DNA from: Abditibacterium sp036399575 | Lineage (GTDB): Bacteria; Armatimonadota; Abditibacteriia; Abditibacteriales; Abditibacteriaceae | Reading direction: 5' to 3' | NCBI GenBank assembly: GCA_036399575.1 | Contig: DASWMV010000191.1 | Coordinates: 1 to 64,000, forward strand | Length of the DNA: 64,000 bases | In this document: piece by piece, positions 59,739 to 64,000 of the stretch | How positions within the stretch are numbered: the stretch's first letter is position 1 | Layout: each line of letters starts with the position of its first letter | Notes under the pieces: generated by a model | What the model was told of the DNA's origin: nothing | Database searches by the model: none | Seen by the model: the letters and a program-made list of their open reading frames with translations, nothing else | Program-made: the position numbers and the translations under genes

Positions 59739-60299
59739 TCATTCTGTCCAACGCGAAGCGAGATGGGCTTGCAATTCAGAGAGTTGTTTTTGCACCGTGT
59801 CGGAAACATCGCTTTGAAAGGCAGCGAACATTTTTTCGTTGGTGAGGGCTAGTCTTTGCGCCAGAATGCGCGCGATGGCGACGCTGAGGCGATAGGCGGC
59901 GAGATCGCCCTTGGCGAGCGCAGCTTCAAACGCTTCGCGGCTCAGTTCCAACACTTGAGCCGCTCCAAGGGTGCGCGCGGTCGCAGTGCGATGGTCGGAG
60001 AGCAGCAGACCAATTTCGCCCAAAACACCACTACCACGCAAAACTACAAGCGGCAGTTTTTTGCCGTCGGAATTGCTTTTGAAGATTTCAATGGCGCCCG
60101 AAACCAGAAAATAAGCTGCGCCTGCATCATCGTCTTCGTAAAAGAGCGTGCTTCCGGCGGCAAATTCGCGCTGATGCAAAAGCGGCGCGAGAGCAGCACA
60201 GTCGTCGTCGCTCAGTTTCGAGAGATGGGGGATCGCCTCGAAAGCACTGCGGCAAGCATCGGGCGAAACTGGAACAGCAAAAAGAGCATCAGCAGCCAT
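59739..60299 (-). CDS. Cyclic-nucleotide-binding domain protein
   Basis: 186 residues. Complete cNMP-binding beta-barrel fold: LLHQREFAAGSTLFYEDDDAGAAYFLVSGAIEIFKS, then the phosphate-binding cassette GEIGLLLSDHRTATARTLG (canonical GE-x-L...RxA with Arg) and a C-terminal helix. The sequence after the domain lacks a winged-helix DNA-binding region, so it is not a classic CRP/FNR regulator. It may act as a soluble sensor by protein interaction. The first gene upstream is on the opposite strand, with a 75-base shared promoter region. Confidence 0.88.
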   Translation of the reverse strand: MAADALFAVPVSPDACRSAFEAIPHLSKLSDDDCAALAPLLHQREFAAGSTLFYEDDDAGAAYFLVSGAIEIFKSNSDGKKLPLVVLRGSGVLGEIGLLLSDHRTATARTLGAAQVLELSREAFEAALAKGDLAAYRLSVAIARILAQRLALTNEKMFAAFQSDVSDTVQKQLSELQAHLASRWTE

Positions 60300-60374
60300 A
60301 TAAATCCTCGGTTCACCGAAACAATCACCTTACAAGCGGCAGGTTTCAAGGCGAAGACGCCACAATTATAACCA

Positions 60375-61268
60375 ATGAACCCGTCCCATCCAACGCAAAA
60401 TGCGCCCGACGACGCCTATAAAGATGAGGGCCACAATTACGCCCCGCCTACTCCTTCGCCGCTGTCGCCGCTGCGTGGCGAGGTTTTCGACGCAGCGCTG
60501 ACCAACGATTCGCAAACAGGCACGGGCACACCTCGAAAAGGTGCCGCGCTGTGGTTTGTGGCAGGCATCGCGCTATTGTTTTTGACCTATAACTTCGGCG
60601 CAACGATGGGCGCACGTTCCAAAGTTCCCACTCCTATCGGCCCATTTACCGAGAAAAAGAGCGCTGGCCCTCCACTTCGGGTTCACATCGCTGGTGCCGT
60701 CAAACGCCCCGGCGTCTATACTTTGCCAAACGGCGCAAGACTTCAGGACGCCATTAAAACGGCGGGCGGCGCGCTTCCCGGCGCCGATTTGACGCCGCTC
60801 AATCTCGCGGATTGGGCCACAGATGGCTCCAAAATCGAAATTCCGACGCGTCAGAAACCCGTAAAAACCGCCGCGCCCCTTCCCACGCCAACACCCGTTG
60901 TAATCATCAAAGAAGTGTTCGTCACACCGCCGCAAAACGCGCCCGACAACGAAATCGAAGTCCCCAAACCTGAGAAAATCGCCAAAACCGCAAAAATAGA
61001 TGATGGAATGCCACGCGCCGCGACGCAATCGGGCGGCAAATCATCCAACGTTTCACTGGAATTTTTGAAGAAAAACCCGCTCGATCTCAACCGAGCCAAT
61101 GCAGCTCAGCTTGAAGTTTTGCCAGGAGTGGGCCCCAAAATGGCCGAACGTATTTTGACCTATCGCAAAGAAAACGGCGGTTTCAAGAGCGTGGATGACC
61201 TCGATAACGTGCGAGGCATCGGCGAAAAACGAATGGAAAAACTACGGCCTCTGGTGCGAGTTCAGTAG
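60375..61268 (+). CDS. ComEA-like SLBB plus helix-hairpin-helix protein
   Basis: 297 residues. One N-terminal membrane helix (about 56-76, AALWFVAGIALLFLTYNFGATMG), an SLBB domain (about 99-160, VHIAGAVKRPGVYTLPNGARLQDAIKTAGG), a Pro/Lys-rich linker and tandem helix-hairpin-helix motifs (LDLNRANAAQLEVLPGVGPKMAERIL, VDDLDNVRGIGEKRMEKL). This is the DNA-binding ComEA receptor arrangement for natural transformation. Stop codon TAG (61266-61268) is the first part of a repeat element. No ComEC gene is visible in this window. Confidence 0.9.
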   Translation: MNPSHPTQNAPDDAYKDEGHNYAPPTPSPLSPLRGEVFDAALTNDSQTGTGTPRKGAALWFVAGIALLFLTYNFGATMGARSKVPTPIGPFTEKKSAGPPLRVHIAGAVKRPGVYTLPNGARLQDAIKTAGGALPGADLTPLNLADWATDGSKIEIPTRQKPVKTAAPLPTPTPVVIIKEVFVTPPQNAPDNEIEVPKPEKIAKTAKIDDGMPRAATQSGGKSSNVSLEFLKKNPLDLNRANAAQLEVLPGVGPKMAERILTYRKENGGFKSVDDLDNVRGIGEKRMEKLRPLVRVQ

Positions 61269-61339
61269 GGACATGGCAGGCCATGTCCTTTCTGCCCGAT
61301 TGCAATGCTTTCCAAGGACATGGCAGGCCATGTCCCTAC
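61266..61339. repeat. REPIN-like pair after the ComEA-like gene
   Basis: Two units of ggacatggcaggccatgtcc at 61269-61288 and 61316-61335 with mirror-image flanks (TAGGG... / ...CCCTAC outside, CCTT / AAGG inside). Spacer contains gattgcaatg, as in the pair at 25146-25252. The left TAG edge supplies the stop codon of the ComEA-like gene. It separates that gene from the convergent CbiX gene ending at 61348. Confidence 0.93.
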
Positions 61340-61347
61340 GAGAGCCA

Positions 61348-61710
61348 TCAAGCCTCGCGCACGCGCTGCGCTACGACATCGGCCACCAATTCGTTGCGCC
61401 CCAGATAATCGCCCATTAGCCATTGCACGTCGGGATAATTTTCGCGCGCTTCTTCCAGAAGTGTGGGCAAATCGTCGGCGACGTGGCTGCCGGAATGCAG
61501 GAAATACGGCACTGCCACCACTTTTTGCGCGCCCGCTTCCACACACTGCGCGGCGGCTTCTGGAATCGTTGGCTCGTTGCACTCCATAAAGCCAACGGTT
61601 ACAAAATCGAAAACGCCGCGCGCTTTGACCATCTCGACCACATCGAGCATCGCGCCATTGCTTTGCGGGCGAGGCGAGCCGTGAACCATCACCAAAAGAG
61701 CTGTTTTCAT
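61348..61710 (-). CDS. CbiX-family sirohydrochlorin chelatase-like protein, copy 1
   Basis: 120 residues, the size of a single-domain CbiX-S chelatase. Metal-binding His residues are present: H10 (MVHGSP) and H76 (YFLHSGSHVADDLP); an extra His, H72, lies nearby. The family inserts Co2+, Ni2+ or Fe2+ into sirohydrochlorin. ATG 61710 (MKTALLVMVHG) overlaps the stop of the upstream copy as TAATG, so translation is coupled. The upstream copy lacks the second His, so this copy is the more likely catalyst. Confidence 0.9.
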   Translation of the reverse strand: MKTALLVMVHGSPRPQSNGAMLDVVEMVKARGVFDFVTVGFMECNEPTIPEAAAQCVEAGAQKVVAVPYFLHSGSHVADDLPTLLEEARENYPDVQWLMGDYLGRNELVADVVAQRVREA

Positions 61711-62198
61711 TATTGAATTTCCATTCGCGGCACAGGTCGTAGCGGACACTGCGGCGTGCCATTAAGCGGACACTCTGGGTTGTCTCGACAGAATTGCGGC
61801 GCCGTATTCAAAATATCGCGCCATTTTTCAGGTTCAATTGCGCGCTCGGCGCAACTCAAAATCGCATCGGCCAATCGTTCATCGGTTTTGAGCGCCTCCG
61901 CGACTTTCACTTCCACATCGGGGAATTTCTCGCTCATCGCCGCGATTTTGGGCGGCAGACTCACCTTTACAAAATAGCCCGCGATCAGAAAATAAGGCGC
62001 GATTGTGATGCAAGTCGCGCCGCGCGCCACGCATTTTTCGAACGCGGCTTCAAAAGTCGGCTCGGAATAGTTGAGAAATCCCGCCTCGACAATCGGCGCA
62101 TCGCCGCGCGCTTCCATGCGCCGCGCGAGTTGAAAAAGAGTTTCGCCCGCACCGCACAACACCGAACCGTGCGAAAACAACAAAATAGCGTGCGTCAT
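61710..62198 (-). CDS. CbiX-family protein, copy 2, lacking one ligand His
   Basis: 162 residues. CbiX fold with H10 in LLFSHGSVLCG, a conserved GFLNYSEPTFEAAFEKCVARGATCITIAPYFL, but F76 replaces the second metal His (LIAGYFVKVSLP). A C-terminal extension has four Cys (FCRDNPECPLNGTPQCPLRP), plausible for an additional metal or Fe-S site. It is the first gene of a two-gene operon with copy 1. The two may form a heterodimer, or this copy may have a regulatory or carrier role. Confidence 0.88.
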   Translation of the reverse strand: MTHAILLFSHGSVLCGAGETLFQLARRMEARGDAPIVEAGFLNYSEPTFEAAFEKCVARGATCITIAPYFLIAGYFVKVSLPPKIAAMSEKFPDVEVKVAEALKTDERLADAILSCAERAIEPEKWRDILNTAPQFCRDNPECPLNGTPQCPLRPVPRMEIQ

Positions 62199-62274
62199 AC
62201 GCGGAAGTTTAAGTTCGCTGAGCGGCGAGTTGGAACGAATTAACGAATGAGAATACTCGCCATTTTCCGCTAAA

Positions 62275-62928
62275 ATGGGAGCTGTGAAAATTGTTCAATG
62301 CTGGGATGACGGCGTGCGCGACGACATCCGTCTCACCGAAATTTTGCGGCGTCACGGCGCCAAAGCCTCGTTCAACCTGAACTGGGCGAACCACACCGAA
62401 TCGGTAACGGGCGGGTGGAAATATAAAGACCACGAAGTCATTGCACTTTCGAGAGGCGAAATCCGCGAGGTTTACGACGGTTTTCTGGTCGCCAACCACT
62501 CCCTCACTCATCCTCATCTGGATCAAATCGCGCCCGAAGCCGCCGCGCAAGAAATCCGCGAAAACCGCGACGCCCTCGAACAGCATTTCGGCTACCAAGT
62601 GACCGGCTTCGCCTACCCATTCGGTTCTTACAATCAAACCGTGATGGATTTGGTGCGCGAAAGCGGCCACGTTTACGCGCGAACCTGTGAAAACGTCGCG
62701 CAAGTATTCGCACCCGCCGACACGATGGCGCTCCCCACCAACTGCCATTTCTCCGCGCCGGACTTCTGGGAAAGGCTCGAAAACGTGGGCGAAGTGTTCT
62801 ATTTCTGGGGCCACTCCTACGAAATCATCACGGAAGCGGAATGGGCCGATTTCGAAGCCAAAATCGCGTGTATAAGCGCCACTCCAGGCGCGGAGTGGGC
62901 GAATTTGCCAGATTTATTCGCGAGTTAA
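62275..62928 (+). CDS. Polysaccharide deacetylase (NodB-like)
   Basis: 217 residues, one NodB-homology domain and no signal peptide. Motif 1 CWDDGVRDD (catalytic base Asp and metal Asp), motif 2 HSLTHPHL (metal His-x3-His), motif 3 FAYPFGSYN and later WGHSYEI. These metal-dependent esterases deacetylate GlcNAc-containing polymers or related sugars. An ATG at 62275 and a GTG at 62284 are both possible starts; the beginning VKIVQCWDDG is near the catalytic Asp. The intracellular location argues for a small-sugar or lipid-linked substrate. Confidence 0.9.
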   Translation: MGAVKIVQCWDDGVRDDIRLTEILRRHGAKASFNLNWANHTESVTGGWKYKDHEVIALSRGEIREVYDGFLVANHSLTHPHLDQIAPEAAAQEIRENRDALEQHFGYQVTGFAYPFGSYNQTVMDLVRESGHVYARTCENVAQVFAPADTMALPTNCHFSAPDFWERLENVGEVFYFWGHSYEIITEAEWADFEAKIACISATPGAEWANLPDLFAS

Positions 62929-62997
62929 GCATCACTTTAATGGCTTAAAAGTAAGAAATTGGTTCGCATGACAAGCAGGCCCGATATTACGCCCAGC

Positions 62998-63032
62998 AAA
63001 AGCGCCCCAATTCATGAGAATCGGGGCGCTTT
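62998..63032. terminator. Bidirectional terminator
   Basis: Stem aaagcgccccaattc / gaatcggggcgcttt with a 5-base loop and A/T flanks. It lies between convergent genes: the deacetylase and the small membrane protein. Confidence 0.9.
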
Positions 63033-63045
63033 ATTGCTTTGTGAA

Positions 63046-63396
63046 TTAACTGCCTTGCCGACGAATCGACTCGTATTTGTTAATTATTACGCTCGCCCTA
63101 CCAGCACAACCCTCAGGGATTTTCCCACCACACTCTTCGAAATCAGCTCGCGTAATCGGGACGCCACGAGTGGTGCTGTATTCTGCGCGGGCTTTGGAAC
63201 TTTCAATAGTCGCTGCAATCCCGAAGTAGATGATGCTAACCAGCAAAACAATTCCGATAGCTAGCCCAGCCCACGCAGCCCCACGCGACGCATTGGATGG
63301 CAACTCGGCAGTGGGCGTCGATAAAGATTTGCTAGTGCGAAAAATCAAGCAGATCGCAGCGTAAATAAAATCAAAGAGGAAAATAAAAACAAACAT
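63046..63396 (-). CDS. Small membrane protein, unknown function
   Basis: 116 residues. Two hydrophobic helices (about 1-19 and 42-64, WAGLAIGIVLLVSIIYFGIAATIESS) with a Ser/Thr-rich loop between them. The C-terminal about 45 residues are charged with two Cys (EECGGKIPEGCAGRA). ATG 63396 is preceded by an AGGAAG ribosome site at the proper distance; a TTG at 63414 adds six residues. Codon usage differs from neighbours. No family recognised. Confidence 0.65.
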   Translation of the reverse strand: MFVFIFLFDFIYAAICLIFRTSKSLSTPTAELPSNASRGAAWAGLAIGIVLLVSIIYFGIAATIESSKARAEYSTTRGVPITRADFEECGGKIPEGCAGRASVIINKYESIRRQGS

Positions 63397-63427
63397 TCGG
63401 ATGCTCTTCCTCAAACTTATCTCAACT

Positions 63428-63460
63428 AAAAACGCCCCGCGAATTTTCGCGGGGCGTTCT
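63428..63460 (-). terminator. Terminator of the DinB-like gene
   Basis: Perfect stem aacgccccgcgaa / ttcgcggggcgtt with a 4-base loop and T-run on the minus strand. It lies between the DinB-like gene and the small membrane protein gene. Confidence 0.9.
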
Positions 63461-63474
63461 TGACAGTTGTGGAA

Positions 63475-63957
63475 TTAGTGACCTTCGAAATCGCCGTAAA
63501 GCGTCTGGATGTAGTTGATTTGCGCGAAACGCGAAATGTAGGTGCGATAGGCCATCATCGCCCAGCCCGCGAGGGGCAGTGTCATGGTGAATTCCGGTCC
63601 CATCGGGATGGAAAGTGGGCGAGAAAGGTCTTCATCCGACAGCGATTTGATGACCGTTGTGAGAGCGGTGCAATTGGCTTCGAGATGCTCAATTACGTCG
63701 GCTTTCGTCCAATTGACGCGCTCGGCGGACATTTTCGCAAAGGCTTCGCGCATCGGCGGAACTGTGGCGTCGGGGGCGAGTTGGAGCATTTGAATCGCCA
63801 ACAGCGGGACTTGGGCGGCGTCTCCGGCGAGGTCGAGCGCGCTGCGGCCATTGTCGAGCGGTTTCCAACCCAGTTTGTCGTCGGGAACGGCGTTGAATGT
63901 GTTCAAAAGCTGAGTTTTGCCGCTTTCGATGGTGCCAATGATGAGTTGTTTAATCAT
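63475..63957 (-). CDS. DinB/YfiT-like putative metal-dependent hydrolase
   Basis: 160 residues. Four-helix DinB-family fold starting LIIGTIESGKTQLLNTFNAVPDDKLGWKPLDNGRSALDL, with VIEHLEANCTALTTVIKSLSDEDL in the third helix region. In DinB proteins metal is bound by three His; here only one clear His (EHLEAN) lies in the expected place, so metal binding is uncertain. Functions include bacillithiol/thiol transferases and uncharacterised hydrolases. Nothing upstream is visible within the window. Confidence 0.8.
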   Translation of the reverse strand: MIKQLIIGTIESGKTQLLNTFNAVPDDKLGWKPLDNGRSALDLAGDAAQVPLLAIQMLQLAPDATVPPMREAFAKMSAERVNWTKADVIEHLEANCTALTTVIKSLSDEDLSRPLSIPMGPEFTMTLPLAGWAMMAYRTYISRFAQINYIQTLYGDFEGH

Positions 63958-64000
63958 GTGAATATAAAAATGTTTAGCCTTCGGCTTCGCGCTCGAAGGC

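Noticed and set aside
1..64000. CRISPR arrays
   Set aside because: The repeated 20-bp palindromes are not regularly spaced and do not flank unique spacers in series; no cas genes are present.
1..64000. tRNA or rRNA genes
   Set aside because: I inspected the intergenic gaps and found no cloverleaf-compatible sequence with a GTTCGA-type T-loop and CCA-ready acceptor. A dedicated search could still find a divergent one.

Overview
The window reads as a chromosomal segment of a diderm bacterium with moderately high GC content. It has a BamA-type Omp85 protein, a very large TamB-like protein, a TonB-dependent receptor, folate-dependent TrmFO, a Tat-exported phosphoesterase and many secreted proteins found mainly in poorly studied lineages. 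The mix (copper-amine-oxidase-N-type repeat protein, remnant of a DUF1559-type pseudopilin, ECF sigma factor, orphan anti-sigma-like protein) resembles the Armatimonadota/Abditibacteriota group. That assignment is an inference; no rRNA is present to test it. I see no tRNA or rRNA gene, no CRISPR array, no prophage and no complete insertion sequence.

Layout. 1-642: end of a methyltransferase gene. 816-6135: translation/export operon rpsP-khpA-rimM-[three extra small genes]-trmD-rplS, a terminator, then lepB-rnhB; tsaE converges on it. 6650-7776: a near-consensus promoter, a secreted protein gene and a terminator. 7837-11729: minus-strand set with a dual-GAF histidine kinase, response regulator, small unknown protein and a saccharopine-dehydrogenase-like oxidoreductase. 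11878-14506: ketosynthase and ketoreductase genes divergent from a PabC-like PLP enzyme. 14558-21148: minus-strand block with a zinc-finger anti-sigma-like protein, a tiny coupled ORF, a large secreted protein, a PQQ-type propeller and an atypical Gfo/Idh protein. 21342-26014: secreted copper-amine-oxidase-N protein, gltX and a transglutaminase. 26125-29223: Gfo/Idh oxidoreductase, secreted protein and PIG-L deacetylase. 29445-39422: outer-membrane biogenesis region with giant TamB, ECF sigma factor and BamA. 39496-42074: GT2, Trm112 and CCA-adding enzyme. 42295-44295: sialate O-acetylesterase behind two LacI-like operators. 44894-47516: trmFO-xerC and a small membrane protein. 47513-51898: glutamine cyclotransferase, then a nickel module (NikR, TonB-dependent receptor, NikR-type operator), then a Tat phosphoesterase. 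52000-55430: unknown protein, MoxR ATPase and VWA/metallopeptidase-like protein. 55696-60299: LemA, TPM protein, 6-phosphogluconate dehydrogenase, cNMP-binding protein. 60375-63957: ComEA-like protein, two CbiX chelatases, polysaccharide deacetylase, small membrane protein, DinB protein.

The most striking non-coding feature is a dispersed 20-bp palindrome, ggacatggcaggccatgtcc, in seven copies, six of them as inverted pairs (REPIN-like). The copies sit at gene ends and in places supply a stop codon or contain a start codon. A separate perfect 40-bp inverted repeat (55486-55671) looks like a miniature transposable element. The best-supported regulatory site is a GTGTTA-N16-TAACAC dyad directly in front of nikR. 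The least understood protein module is the unknown protein-MoxR-VWA operon.
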